From the NCBI GenBank assembly GCA_963724385.1, contig CAVRUJ010000001.1, positions 310,001 through 374,000 on the forward strand: a DNA stretch of 64,000 nt, written 5' to 3'. The stretch comes from DASXQK01 sp963724385 (lineage in GTDB: Bacteria; Pseudomonadota; Alphaproteobacteria; Dongiales; Dongiaceae). Of the stretch, positions 8,356-17,288 are shown piece after piece. Positions within the stretch are counted from its first letter, which is position 1. The number at the start of each line of letters is the position of its first letter. The notes below the pieces were generated by a model that saw only the letters and a program-made list of their open reading frames with translations, searched no databases and was not told the origin of the DNA. The position numbers were made by a program, and so were the translations under genes.

Positions 8356-9825
8356 ATGGCAGGAGCACCCGCCTTCGACCTGCTGATCCGCGGCGGCACG
8401 GTGATTGACGGCACCGGCGCGCCGCGGCTGGAGGCCGATGTCGGCGTGGCCGGCGACCGCATCGCTGCGGTGGGGACGCTGCCGGAGGCGAGCGCCAGGC
8501 GCGTGGTGGCTGCATCCGGCAAAGTGGTGGCGCCGGGATTCATCGACGCCCATACCCATGACGACCGGGCGCTGCTCTCCCATCCCGCCATGGCCTTCAA
8601 GGTGACCCAGGGTGTCACCAGCTTGATCGCCGGCAATTGCGGCGTCAGCCTGGCGCCATTCGTGTGCCCCGGCCCGCCGCCGGCCTCCCTCGGCCTGCTG
8701 GGCGCCGACCCGGGATGGTTCCGTTTCGAGAGCTTCGCCGACTACGTGGCGGCGCTGGAGCTGCTGCAGCCGTCGGTCAATTGCGGTCTGCTGGTCGGCC
8801 ACACGACCCTTCGCTACGGCGTCATGGATCGCTTCGACCGTCCGGCCAGCGTCGCCGAGACCGAAGCCATGGCCGAACGCGTGGACGAGGCCATGGCAGC
8901 GGGCGCTATCGGCGTCAGCACCGGGCTCGATTACGCCGAGGCGGTCAACTCTTCCTTCGATGAAGTGCTGACCCTGGTGAAGCGGGCCCGCAGCCATGGC
9001 GGGCTCTATTGCAGCCACCATCGGAATTATTTCCAGCATGTCGAGCAAGCCCTTCAGGAACTCTTCCGCCTCGCCGAGACATCCGGCACGCCCTCGATCA
9101 TTTCCCATCACCAGGTCTCCGGGCGTGACAATCACGGCAAGGCGCCGAAAACCCTGGCCATGATCGAGGCGGCGCGCGCGCGTACGCCGCTCGGCCTAGA
9201 CGTCTATCCCTACGCCGCCAGCTCCAAGACGCTCGATCCCGAGCGTGCCAAGGCCGGGGTGCGGATCCTCATCACCTGGTCGAGCTCCCATCCCGAGATG
9301 GCCGGGCGCGAGCTCGCCGACATCGCGGCCGAATGGCAGCTGTCTGGCAAGGAAGCGGCCGAGCGCCTGCTGCCCGGGGGTGCGATCTATTTCCAGCTCG
9401 ACGAGGCCGACGTGCGGGCGATCCTCAAGTATCCCCATAGCATGATCGGCTCCGACGGCTTGCCCCACGACGTGTTCCCGCACCCGCGGCTCTGGGGCAC
9501 GTTCCCGCGCGTGCTGGGCCATTATTCCCGCGACGAAGGGCTCTTCCCGCTGGAAGAAGCCGTGCGGCGCATGACCAGCCTGCCGGCCGCCTGGTTCGGC
9601 CTTCCCGATCGCGGTGTCATACGCCAAGGGGCCTTCGCCGATCTCGTGGTCTTCGACCCCGAGACGGTGGCCGACCGCAGCAGCTTCCTGAAACCGACCG
9701 AGCCCGCGGCGGGGATCAAGCTGGTGGTCTGCAACGGCCGGGTCACGGCGGAGAACGGGCAAGCGACAGGCACCGGCGCGGGGCGGGTGCTGCGGCGGGA
9801 TGCAAGCTTGACGCCCTGGCCCTAG
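8356..9825 (+). CDS. N-acyl-D-amino-acid deacylase family amidohydrolase
   Basis: A 489-residue member of the amidohydrolase superfamily, D-aminoacylase branch. The N-terminal beta-sandwich opens with DLLIRGGTVIDGTG, followed by the metal-binding HxH in FIDAHTHDD (about residue 65). A TIM-barrel segment with YCSHHRNY (about residue 220) and SIISHHQVSG supplies further metal ligands. The C-terminal part has GSDGLPHD (catalytic Asp region) and the typical ending GVIRQGAFADLVVFDPETV. These enzymes hydrolyse N-acyl-D-amino acids or related amides in the cytosol using zinc. It follows the GST gene on the same strand. The exact substrate is not predictable, and a dihydropyrimidinase-like role is a less likely alternative. 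Confidence 0.88.
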   Translation: MAGAPAFDLLIRGGTVIDGTGAPRLEADVGVAGDRIAAVGTLPEASARRVVAASGKVVAPGFIDAHTHDDRALLSHPAMAFKVTQGVTSLIAGNCGVSLAPFVCPGPPPASLGLLGADPGWFRFESFADYVAALELLQPSVNCGLLVGHTTLRYGVMDRFDRPASVAETEAMAERVDEAMAAGAIGVSTGLDYAEAVNSSFDEVLTLVKRARSHGGLYCSHHRNYFQHVEQALQELFRLAETSGTPSIISHHQVSGRDNHGKAPKTLAMIEAARARTPLGLDVYPYAASSKTLDPERAKAGVRILITWSSSHPEMAGRELADIAAEWQLSGKEAAERLLPGGAIYFQLDEADVRAILKYPHSMIGSDGLPHDVFPHPRLWGTFPRVLGHYSRDEGLFPLEEAVRRMTSLPAAWFGLPDRGVIRQGAFADLVVFDPETVADRSSFLKPTEPAAGIKLVVCNGRVTAENGQATGTGAGRVLRRDASLTPWP

Positions 9826-9860
9826 GGCCGAGATACGGGACAGAGCCCCGCCCCCTCCGG

Positions 9861-9890
9861 TTGACGTGCCTCCGGCCGCGCCCCTACCAT
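9861..9890 (+). promoter_or_regulatory. Candidate sigma-70-type promoter upstream of the Amt gene
   Basis: TTGACG (9861-9866, five of six matches to the -35 consensus) and TACCAT (9885-9890, four of six to the -10) are separated by 18 bases, giving a leader of about 115 bases. Within that leader a short hairpin GCGCC/GGCGC (9975-9991) precedes the GGGAGGAG ribosome-binding site. This is a motif match only. Confidence 0.35.
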
Positions 9891-10011
9891 GGCCGCGCCA
9901 TACGGGATCCCGGAGATTCCTGCGCCAGCGCGATCTCCCGAGTTCCCTTAACCCCGGCCTCCCGGTGGCATAGAGCGCCTTTTTCAGGCGCCGTACCGTT
10001 GGGAGGAGTGG

Positions 10012-11232
10012 ATGGCCAATCTCGATACCGGCAATACCGGATTCATGATCCTGTGCAGCAGCCTGGTCATGCTGATGACTCCGGGCCTGGCATTCTTCTA
10101 TGGCGGGCTGGTCAGCCGGAAGAACGTGCTGGCCATCATGATGCAGTCCTTCGTCTCCATGGGCTGGACGACGGTGCTCTGGTTCGTCGTCGGCTATTCG
10201 CTCTGCTTCTCGGGCGACGTGGGCGGGATCATCGGCAATCTGGACATGGCCTTCCTTCACGGCGTGACGCTCGCCACGCCCTCGCCGACGCCGGGCATTC
10301 CGCTGTTCGTGCATATCGCCTATCAGATGATGTTCGCCATCATCACCCCGGCGCTGATCACCGGCGCCTTCGCCAACCGGGTCACCTTCAAGGCCTACAT
10401 GGCCTTTCTCACGCTCTGGCTGCTGTTCGTCTATTTCCCCTTCGTCCACATGCTCTGGGGCGGCGGCATCCTGCAACGCTGGGGCGTGCTGGATTTCGCC
10501 GGCGGCATCGTCGTCCACAACACCGCCGGCATGGCGGCGCTCGCCTCGATCCTCTATGTCGGCCGGCGCCGGGTGATGGATTCCGGACCCCACAGCGTGC
10601 CCCTGGTGGCCTTGGGCACGGGCCTGCTCTGGTTCGGCTGGTATGGCTTCAACGCCGGCAGCGAGTTCCGCGTCGATTCCGTGACCACGGTCGCCTTCCT
10701 CAACACCGACGTGGCGGCCTCCTTCGCCGCCATCACCTGGATGGTGGTGGGCTGGTGGCAGGAAAAACGCCCGACCTTCGTCGGCCTTTTGACCGGTGCG
10801 GTGGCGGGGCTTGCCACTGTCACGCCCGCCGCCGGCTATGTATCGCCGCTGACCGCGGTCATCATCGGCATCGCATCGGGCGTCGTCTGCTACTTCGCAG
10901 TCGCCCTCAAGAACAAGCTGCAGTGGGACGACGCGCTCGACGTCTGGGGCGTCCATGGCGTCGGCGGCGCGCTCGGGATCCTGCTGCTGGGCGTCTTCGC
11001 CTCCACCGCCTTCAACCCCGCTGGAACCGACGGCCTGGTCTTCGGCAATGGCGGCTTCTTCGTCAAGCAGCTGGTGGCGGCCGCGATTTCGTCGGTCTGG
11101 GCCTTCGCCTTCACCTACGGGATGCTGTGGCTGATCGACAAACTGACGCCCGTCAAGGTGGATCAGGCGGCCGAGGAGAGCGGCCTCGACACCGCCCTTC
11201 ACGGCGAAACGGCCTATCTCGGAACGCAATAG
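10012..11232 (+). CDS. amtB: Ammonium transporter (Amt/MEP/Rh family)
   Basis: A 406-residue polytopic membrane protein with about eleven helices. The pore twin histidines are present: His169 in VVHNTAG and His315 in GVHGVGG, matching E. coli AmtB His168 and His318. The opening MTPGLAFFYGGLV, the FNAGSE motif and the DDALDVWGVHG signature are typical. It conducts ammonium/ammonia into the cell. There is no leader peptide; the protein begins almost directly with helix 1. The start is supported by the strong GGGAGGAG site 3 bases upstream. Unlike the usual glnK-amtB pair, no PII gene is adjacent; the upstream neighbour is the amidohydrolase and the downstream gene a peptidase fusion. Confidence 0.95.
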   Translation: MANLDTGNTGFMILCSSLVMLMTPGLAFFYGGLVSRKNVLAIMMQSFVSMGWTTVLWFVVGYSLCFSGDVGGIIGNLDMAFLHGVTLATPSPTPGIPLFVHIAYQMMFAIITPALITGAFANRVTFKAYMAFLTLWLLFVYFPFVHMLWGGGILQRWGVLDFAGGIVVHNTAGMAALASILYVGRRRVMDSGPHSVPLVALGTGLLWFGWYGFNAGSEFRVDSVTTVAFLNTDVAASFAAITWMVVGWWQEKRPTFVGLLTGAVAGLATVTPAAGYVSPLTAVIIGIASGVVCYFAVALKNKLQWDDALDVWGVHGVGGALGILLLGVFASTAFNPAGTDGLVFGNGGFFVKQLVAAAISSVWAFAFTYGMLWLIDKLTPVKVDQAAEESGLDTALHGETAYLGTQ

Positions 11233-11419
11233 ATCGCGGCGAGAAGCGCGGTCTCTCGAGCGTGACGCCTTCGGGGCTGCTGGCCTCGCCAATAGAGACT
11301 TCGAGGCAGCCTATCGCAGCAACGGGCGGGTCCAGTGCTGGTGCGGGCTTCGCCCCTCAACTAACCTTGTCCCCGAGCCCGGCCAGAGGACCCGTTGGGC
11401 AAGGGAGACCGAGCGACCC

Positions 11420-14386
11420 ATGTTGAGCCCGACCGAGTCCCTGGGACTTTCCGGCGCCACCCTGGAAGGCCGCGTGTTGCGGGCGGTCCATCACGCCAGC
11501 GACTCAGCCCTCGGCCATGTCGCCCAGCGGCTGCGCGCCGACGCGCTGGCCAACGACGTGATCTATGAGCGGGACGGCGAACGCGAGGCGGTCAGGATCA
11601 TGCTGCGCCCCTTGCTCGCCATGCCGGAGCAGCTGAGCTACGTGCACCATGTCTGCCTGTCGCTGGTGGAAGCGCTGAAACAGGTTCCCCAGCTCTACCT
11701 GGAGGACGCCACCGTCCGGCAGATCCTGGCCATCGCCCCGGAGGAGGAGCGCTGGCTCAAGGACATCTGGGGCCCGCAGCACCAGCGCCTCAATCCCATC
11801 TATGGGCGGCTCGACGCGGTCTGCGATTTCACCGGTCAGGGCTGGCAGGATTCCCTGCAGTTCATGGAGCCCAACCTGTCGGGGGTCGGCGGCATCCATC
11901 TCTCGCCGGTGGCCGAAGAGCTGGTCATGCGCGATGCCGTGCCCATGCTCCTCGCCCATGACCCGGAGCTCGCCCTCCAGCTTCCCCGCGACCAGCGGGA
12001 GCTGTTCGTGCAGGTGCTGATCGATCACGCCAAGGCGCTCGGCCGGCGAAGCTGCAACCTCTGCTTTGTCGAACCGAAATACGTTCATGAAGGTCCCGAC
12101 GAACAGTCGGCCTTGAGCCGGCATCTGGCCGAGCGCCATGGGTTGGTGATCTTGCATGCCGACCCTCGCGAACTGACAGTGCGGCGCGAGGAAGTCTTCT
12201 ATGGCGACGTAGAGATCGACGTCGCCTATCGCGACTACGAGACCCGGGACCTGCTCGCCCTGGAGACCGAGCTCGGCCGGCCGCTGGAGGCCATGCGACT
12301 GCTGTTCCGGCAGAATCGGGTCGTCTCCTCGCTCGCCGGCGATTTCGACCACAAGAGCTGCTGGGAGCTGCTGACCGATTCGGCCATCGCGGAGCGCTAC
12401 TTCAGCGCCGAGGAATGCCGCCTGTTCCGGCGCCATGTGCTGTGGACCCGGCTCGCCGGCGACCGGCGGACGAGCCTTCCCCATGGCGGCGAAGGCGACC
12501 TCATGGACTATGCCCTGAAGCACCGGGAGCAACTGGTGCTGAAGCCGAACCGGAGCTATGGCGGCACCGGCGTCACGCTCGGCGCCGGGGTCGAGCCCGG
12601 CGCGTGGGAGACGCTGCTCTCGGAAGCAGCCTCCAAAGCCGACGATCCCCAGCAGTCCTGGGTGCTGCAGACCGCAACCCGCCTGCCGGTGCACGAGTTC
12701 CCCGTGGTCGAGCCGGACGGGCGGGTGTTCGGCGAGCCGTTTTACGCCGTCATGGGGTTCGCGCCGACGGAGAACGGGCTCGGCGTCGTCTGCCGCGTGT
12801 CGCAGAAGCAGGTCGTCAATGTCGCCCAGCATGGCGGGCTAGCCGCCATGCTGGTGGCCAACCCACCGCGCGAGCTGCGCGTGCCCAAGCGCACCCAGGC
12901 CCGCGCCGACGGGTCCGAGCGAAGTCTGCGGGCGCAAATCGCCGAGATCCGCCACCTCGATCAGGCGATCGGCCTCATGGATTGGGACGAGGAGACCATG
13001 CTGCCAACCGCGGGGCGCGCCGAGCGGGGCGAGCAGCTCGCGACCCTGGAGGGCCTGCGCCACGGCCTGTTGACCTCCGATCATCTGGGCGACCTGATCG
13101 AGGAGGTCGATGCGGCGCGGCCCGAGGACGAGCGCTGGGCCCGCGAGCTGGTCCTGCTCCGGCGCCTGCGGCGCAGCGCCATGGCGCTGCCCGAAAGCCT
13201 GGTCCGTGCCTTCGCCAATGCCAAGTCGCGTTCGCTCGGCGCCTGGGAAGAAGCGCGCGCCCGCGATGATTTCGCCCTCTTCGCCCCGCATTTCGATCAG
13301 CTCCTGAGCCTGATCCGCGAGCGGGCAGAGGCGCTGGCCCGCGGGCCGGAACCCTATGACGCACTGCTGGACGAATACGAGCATGGCATGGACCGGGCCC
13401 GGCTCGAGCCGGTGTTGACGGAGCTGCGCGAGCGCCTGGCGCCGATGCTGCGGGCGGTGGCCGGAAACAAGCCGCCGGCCGAGGGAGCGCTTGCGGGTCG
13501 GCGATTTGCCGAGGCGGGGCAGTGGGAGCTTTGCCGGCGCTTGCTGGAGGCGGTGGGTTTCGATTTTGGCCGCGGGCGGCTCGACCGCTCGACCCATCCC
13601 TTCACCCTGGTGGCGGGCTTCGACGACGTGCGCATTACGATCCGGCCCCAGGAAGACAATCTGCCCGTGGGGATTCTTGCCACGCTCCATGAGGGCGGCC
13701 ACGGCCTCTTCGATCAGGGCCTGAGGCGGGGCGATCGCGACTGGTTGCTGGGCGAGGCGCCCAGCATGGGATTGCACGAAGCCCAGGCGCGGCTATGGGA
13801 GAACCATGTCGGCCGAAGCCTGGCCTTCTGGCAGCATTGGTTTCCGGCGATCGCCCACCAGTTCCCCGAAGCTGCGGCCGGGCTCACGCCGGAAACCTTC
13901 CATCGGACGGTGAACGCCGTGAAGCCGGGCCCCATTCGGGTCGGCGCAGACCAGATGTCCTATCACCTGCACATCCTGCTGCGCTACGAGCTGGAACTGG
14001 CTCTCCTCGCCGGCGACCTGACGGTGGCGGACCTGCCCGCCGCGTGGAACGAACGCAGCGCCGCCCTGATCGGGGTCAGGCCAACATGCGACCGTGACGG
14101 CGTGCTGCAAGACGTCCACTGGTCGCTGGGCATGTTCGGCTATTTCCCGAGCTACACGCTGGGCAGCCTTTACGCGGCCCAACTGACGGAGGCCTATGAC
14201 CGTCAGAACCCGCTCCAGAACGAGATCCGCCGGGGTTACTACGGCGGGCTTCTCGCCTGGCTACGCGAGCATGTCCATCAGTTCGGCAATCGCCATTCGG
14301 CGGAGGAGATCGTAACCCGGGCGACTGGGCAGGGTCTCGATGCTGCTGCCTTTTTCCGACATCTCGAGGCGCAATATGGCGGCTGA
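11420..14386 (+). CDS. ATP-grasp-like domain fused to M32 carboxypeptidase
   Basis: A 988-residue single chain with two apparently complete enzyme halves. Residues 1 to about 480 resemble circularly permuted ATP-grasp ligases: a glutathionylspermidine-synthase-like region ends with VLKPNRSYGGTG (Lys375), then WVLQ and NVAQHGGLAAML blocks. After a polar linker (about 485-505), residues 505-988 are a full-length M32 (Taq/Pfu) metallocarboxypeptidase. Its HEXXH is HEGGH (His757, Glu758, His761), the third zinc ligand is Glu787 in LHEAQAR, and the family motifs DRSTHPFT, IRVGADQ and GVLQDVHW are all present. Zn-dependent removal of C-terminal residues is therefore expected. The ligase half could make amide bonds, but its substrate is unknown. 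I see no frameshift or internal stop. The protein is cytosolic, with no signal peptide. Confidence 0.85.
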   Translation: MLSPTESLGLSGATLEGRVLRAVHHASDSALGHVAQRLRADALANDVIYERDGEREAVRIMLRPLLAMPEQLSYVHHVCLSLVEALKQVPQLYLEDATVRQILAIAPEEERWLKDIWGPQHQRLNPIYGRLDAVCDFTGQGWQDSLQFMEPNLSGVGGIHLSPVAEELVMRDAVPMLLAHDPELALQLPRDQRELFVQVLIDHAKALGRRSCNLCFVEPKYVHEGPDEQSALSRHLAERHGLVILHADPRELTVRREEVFYGDVEIDVAYRDYETRDLLALETELGRPLEAMRLLFRQNRVVSSLAGDFDHKSCWELLTDSAIAERYFSAEECRLFRRHVLWTRLAGDRRTSLPHGGEGDLMDYALKHREQLVLKPNRSYGGTGVTLGAGVEPGAWETLLSEAASKADDPQQSWVLQTATRLPVHEFPVVEPDGRVFGEPFYAVMGFAPTENGLGVVCRVSQKQVVNVAQHGGLAAMLVANPPRELRVPKRTQARADGSERSLRAQIAEIRHLDQAIGLMDWDEETMLPTAGRAERGEQLATLEGLRHGLLTSDHLGDLIEEVDAARPEDERWARELVLLRRLRRSAMALPESLVRAFANAKSRSLGAWEEARARDDFALFAPHFDQLLSLIRERAEALARGPEPYDALLDEYEHGMDRARLEPVLTELRERLAPMLRAVAGNKPPAEGALAGRRFAEAGQWELCRRLLEAVGFDFGRGRLDRSTHPFTLVAGFDDVRITIRPQEDNLPVGILATLHEGGHGLFDQGLRRGDRDWLLGEAPSMGLHEAQARLWENHVGRSLAFWQHWFPAIAHQFPEAAAGLTPETFHRTVNAVKPGPIRVGADQMSYHLHILLRYELELALLAGDLTVADLPAAWNERSAALIGVRPTCDRDGVLQDVHWSLGMFGYFPSYTLGSLYAAQLTEAYDRQNPLQNEIRRGYYGGLLAWLREHVHQFGNRHSAEEIVTRATGQGLDAAAFFRHLEAQYGG

Positions 14387-14476
14387 ACCGGGAATTGGCA
14401 CGGCGCTGGCCGAAGCTCGGAGATCGCGTCACAATGAAAAGGACGCGAGCGGAAGCCACAACATTTGGGGGTTATC

Positions 14477-15250
14477 ATGAATTGCCAAGAGCAGCCGATC
14501 GATAGCGATGGACGTCTCCACCGCTGCCCAGCTTGCGCCGAAGATGACTTGAACCGAGAGACCGCACCCGACGCCTCGCGCCGCCGTTTCCTCGTCGGCG
14601 CCATCACCAGCACGGCGGCAAGCCTGCTGGCCGGGGCGAGCGTGGAACTCGCAAGGCCGACGCCGGCGGCAGCCCAGAGCAGCCTAACGCCGCAAGCGGC
14701 CCTGCAGGCGATGATGGACGGCAACCAACGCTTCGTCGAAGGCCGACTGCAGTCCCTGACCGAGGACCTGTCCATCCTGAAGCAGAAGACGGCGGAGAAG
14801 CAGGAGCCCTTCGCGGCGGTGCTGTCCTGCGCCGATTCCCGGGTGCCGGTGGAATTGGTCTTCGACCAGAGCATCGGCCATCTCTTCGTCGCTCGGGTGG
14901 CCGGCAACGTCACCACGCCCGAGATCATGGCCAGCCTTGAGTACGGCGTGGTGGTGCTGGGCGCCAAGACGATCATGGTGCTGGGCCATGGCAATTGCGG
15001 GGCGGTGAAGGCGACGATCGAGGGCAAGGAAGTCCCCGGCCAGATCAGCGCTCTCTACGCGCCGATCCAGCCCGCGGTGGACGCGGCCGGCCCGAACCTC
15101 GATGCCGCCATCGACGCCAATGCCAAGATCCAGGCGGCCCTGCTGCGCGAGGCCTCGCCCGTCATCGCCGGCATGATCAAGGAGGGCAAGCTCATGGTCG
15201 TCGCCGCCCGCTACGACCTCGCCAGCGGCAAGGTGACGGTGCTCACTTAG
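14477..15250 (+). CDS. Tat-exported beta-carbonic anhydrase
   Basis: A 257-residue beta-class carbonic anhydrase. The zinc site is intact: Cys118 and Asp120 in SCADSR, and His171 and Cys174 in GHGNCGAV. It should catalyse CO2 hydration to bicarbonate. The N-terminus has a twin-arginine signal (SRRRFLVGA near residue 35, then a hydrophobic core ending around AAAQ near residue 68), so the enzyme probably acts in the periplasm. The region before the twin-arginine motif is long and carries three Cys residues, including HRCPAC, which is unusual for a Tat signal. The ATG at 14477 follows a GGGGG stretch; a TTG 12 bases upstream is possible. Confidence 0.9.
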   Translation: MNCQEQPIDSDGRLHRCPACAEDDLNRETAPDASRRRFLVGAITSTAASLLAGASVELARPTPAAAQSSLTPQAALQAMMDGNQRFVEGRLQSLTEDLSILKQKTAEKQEPFAAVLSCADSRVPVELVFDQSIGHLFVARVAGNVTTPEIMASLEYGVVVLGAKTIMVLGHGNCGAVKATIEGKEVPGQISALYAPIQPAVDAAGPNLDAAIDANAKIQAALLREASPVIAGMIKEGKLMVVAARYDLASGKVTVLT

Positions 15251-15311
15251 CCTCGACGGGAGAAACCAGCTCCAGGGTCGTCGGACCGGCGAAATCGGTG
15301 ACGGAGGCTTT

Positions 15312-16367
15312 TTGACGGCCAGCATGGAGGGGAAACCCGGGACAAGTTCGAGCCTGCGCCTCAGCGTTCTCGATCAGGCGCCGATTTCGGAGGGCTCCAC
15401 CGGCGGCCAGGCGCTGAGGAACTCCATCGACCTCGCCTGCCTGGCCGATAGGCTGGGCTACCATCGCTATTGGCTGGCCGAGCATCACGCCACGCCGATG
15501 CTGGCCTGCGCCAGTCCCGAGGCGTTGATCGGCCCCGTGGCCGCCGCAACCCGGCATCTGCGGGTGGGCAGCGGCGGCGTCATGCTGCCTCACTACAGCC
15601 CGGTCAAGGTCGCGGAAACCTTCAGCATGCTGGCCGGACTCTACCCGGACCGGATCGACCTCGGCATCGGGCGCGCGCCGGGAAGCGACCAACGCTCAGC
15701 CTATGCCTTGCAGCGCGATCGACGGCAGGCGGCGCCCGACGATTTCCCCGAACAGCTGACCGAGCTGCTGGCTTATCTGGAAGACCAGATGCCGCCCGCC
15801 CATCCCTTCGCCAAGCTCGCCGAAACCCTGCCCGGCCGGCCGGACAAGCCCGACATCTGGCTGCTCGGATCCTCGCCACAGAGCGGCATCTGGGCGGCCG
15901 AGCTCGGCCTTCCCTACATGTTCGCCGACTTCATCAGCCCCCATGGCGAAGCGATCGCCGCCCGCTATCGCGAGGAATTCGCCACTGGCCAAAGGCGGAT
16001 CAAGCCGGAAATCGGTGTCGCGGTTTCCGTGATCTGCGCGCCCAGCGACGAAGAGGCGTGGCGAATATCCGCCAGCGTCCGTATGGCGATCATGCTGTTG
16101 CGCGCCGGCAGGCTGATCGCGATTCCCAACGTCGAAACGGCCGTGCGCTATCTGACGGAGGAAGCGGGCTCTCCCGATGCCGGACCGAAATCCCGCCGGA
16201 TGGTGACCGGCTCGCCCGAAACCGTGCGCCGGGAGATCAAGGCGATCGCGGGGGAATACGGGGCCGATGAAGTGATGATCGTCACCATCGCGCACGACCA
16301 CCAGCTCCGCCGGCGCTCCTATGAGCTGGTCGCCGAGGCCTTCGGCCTGAAGCCGCCGCAAAGCTGA
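15312..16367 (+). CDS. LLM class flavin-dependent oxidoreductase (MsnO8-like)
   Basis: A 351-residue bacterial-luciferase-like protein of the single-component group often named MsnO8/YhbW type. Characteristic stretches are LSVLDQAPISEG at the start of the barrel, GYHRYWLAEHHATPMLACASPE, RVGSGGVMLPHYSPVKVAETF and DLGIGRAPGSD. These proteins bind reduced FMN and oxidise small organics; the true substrate is unknown. The start is a TTG preceded closely by CGGAGG. An ATG at 15324 lies four codons later and is the alternative. It follows the carbonic anhydrase gene by about 60 bases on the same strand. Confidence 0.88.
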   Translation: MTASMEGKPGTSSSLRLSVLDQAPISEGSTGGQALRNSIDLACLADRLGYHRYWLAEHHATPMLACASPEALIGPVAAATRHLRVGSGGVMLPHYSPVKVAETFSMLAGLYPDRIDLGIGRAPGSDQRSAYALQRDRRQAAPDDFPEQLTELLAYLEDQMPPAHPFAKLAETLPGRPDKPDIWLLGSSPQSGIWAAELGLPYMFADFISPHGEAIAARYREEFATGQRRIKPEIGVAVSVICAPSDEEAWRISASVRMAIMLLRAGRLIAIPNVETAVRYLTEEAGSPDAGPKSRRMVTGSPETVRREIKAIAGEYGADEVMIVTIAHDHQLRRRSYELVAEAFGLKPPQS

Positions 16368-16416
16368 TGGCGCGGTCAATGGCTGTTGCGATCGCCGGCA
16401 AGCAGCCCGGCTTGGG

Positions 16417-16926
16417 CTAGTTCGGCTCTTTGGGCTCGGGCACCGTCGTATCGCGCTCCCAGCCTTCGTTCTCCAGGCGGATCTGTTGAATCATCACCGC
16501 GCTGCTGTTGGCATCAAGCTCGGGCAGCGCCTGGTATTGGGAAACCCAGCAGCGATGGACCTGGTAGGCGAGCGCCAACTGGCCCGCCTCGTTGTAGACC
16601 TCGATCGTGATGTCCTTGCGGAAATCGGCGAGACCCACTTCGCCGCCGAGAGCGGCGCCGAGACGCCAGACCTTATTGGCCCAATCCTCGAAGGCGCTGT
16701 CATGGGTGACGCCCCGCTCCAAGAGGATGGGCGCGAAGGTGGTCATGCCCGGGGACTTGCGCGGCGAGGAGGGATCGCCGCCCTCCCGGTGCTCGACCAC
16801 CTCGGTCGAGCGCACCAGCGCGCTCACTTTGCTGACGCCGGCGACGAACTTGCCGTCCCATTTGACCCGGAACTTGAAGTTCTTGTAGGGATCGAAGCGG
16901 TCCGCGTTGACGGTGAATTCGGCCAT
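16417..16926 (-). CDS. Phage tail tube (gp19/eCIS Afp1-type) protein, orphan
   Basis: A 169-residue protein matching the T4 gp19-like family of contractile-injection and phage tail tube subunits. Landmarks are DPYKNFKFRVKWDG at the N-terminus, FVAGVSKVSAL, EVVEHREGGDPSSPRKSPG, ILLERGVT and the C-terminal YQVHRCWVSQYQALPELDANSSAV. Such subunits stack into the inner tube of phage tails or extracellular contractile injection systems. Here no sheath, baseplate, VgrG-like spike, AAA ATPase or lysis gene lies within reach on either side, so it is an orphan. Only a small unknown gene precedes it on the same strand. The start has a purine-rich site (GGAAGAGG) upstream. Confidence 0.82.
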   Translation of the reverse strand: MAEFTVNADRFDPYKNFKFRVKWDGKFVAGVSKVSALVRSTEVVEHREGGDPSSPRKSPGMTTFAPILLERGVTHDSAFEDWANKVWRLGAALGGEVGLADFRKDITIEVYNEAGQLALAYQVHRCWVSQYQALPELDANSSAVMIQQIRLENEGWERDTTVPEPKEPN

Positions 16927-16958
16927 CTTGGCTGCCTCTTCCGGGGTTGTCCTGTTTG

Positions 16959-17204
16959 CTACGAGGATCCCCGGGCGACCCGCCTGGGATGGCCGATGAT
17001 AGGACCCTTGGGAATGTCCCAGCCTTCCGCGTCCAGCAATTGGGCGACCTGGGCGAGTTCGAAGGCGCGCACCCGCAAACGGCGTTTGCGTCTCGGGTCC
17101 GCGGTCGTCATGGCCCGGTCGAGCAGTTTCCGCGCTTCCTCGCGAACGGAACCCGGATCGGGTGGCCCGCTTTGGACATTGTCGCCCATCGGCCCTGCTC
17201 CCAT
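16959..17204 (-). CDS. Small helical protein of unknown function
   Basis: An 81-residue protein, mostly one or two amphipathic helices with Ala, Leu and Arg repeats (about residues 19-60: EEARKLLDRAM, DPRRKRRLRVRAFELAQVAQ). Short proteins with this kind of helical repeat occur in Alphaproteobacteria, without known function. The start could also be the internal ATG five codons later. It lies 32 bases upstream of the tail-tube gene on the same strand and may be co-transcribed with it. Confidence 0.5.
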   Translation of the reverse strand: MGAGPMGDNVQSGPPDPGSVREEARKLLDRAMTTADPRRKRRLRVRAFELAQVAQLLDAEGWDIPKGPIIGHPRRVARGSS

Positions 17205-17288
17205 GGTTGGATGGAGTCGCCTCGTCGAATCCGCGCCCGGTTAGTAGGTCCGTTTTGTATTAACGTCTGGCAAATGCTCGCGATGAAT

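Noticed and set aside
9960..9985. Sigma-54 promoter upstream of the Amt gene (TGGCATAGAGCGCC)
   Set aside because: The GG is present but no GC lies 10 bases after it, so the -24/-12 spacing fails.
11233..11419. Small gene between the Amt gene and the peptidase fusion
   Set aside because: No start with a ribosome-binding site and no consistent codon bias; treated as a leader region.
16417..17204. Prophage or complete contractile injection system
   Set aside because: Only a tube subunit is present; no integrase, sheath, baseplate, spike, capsid or lysis genes are in the window.
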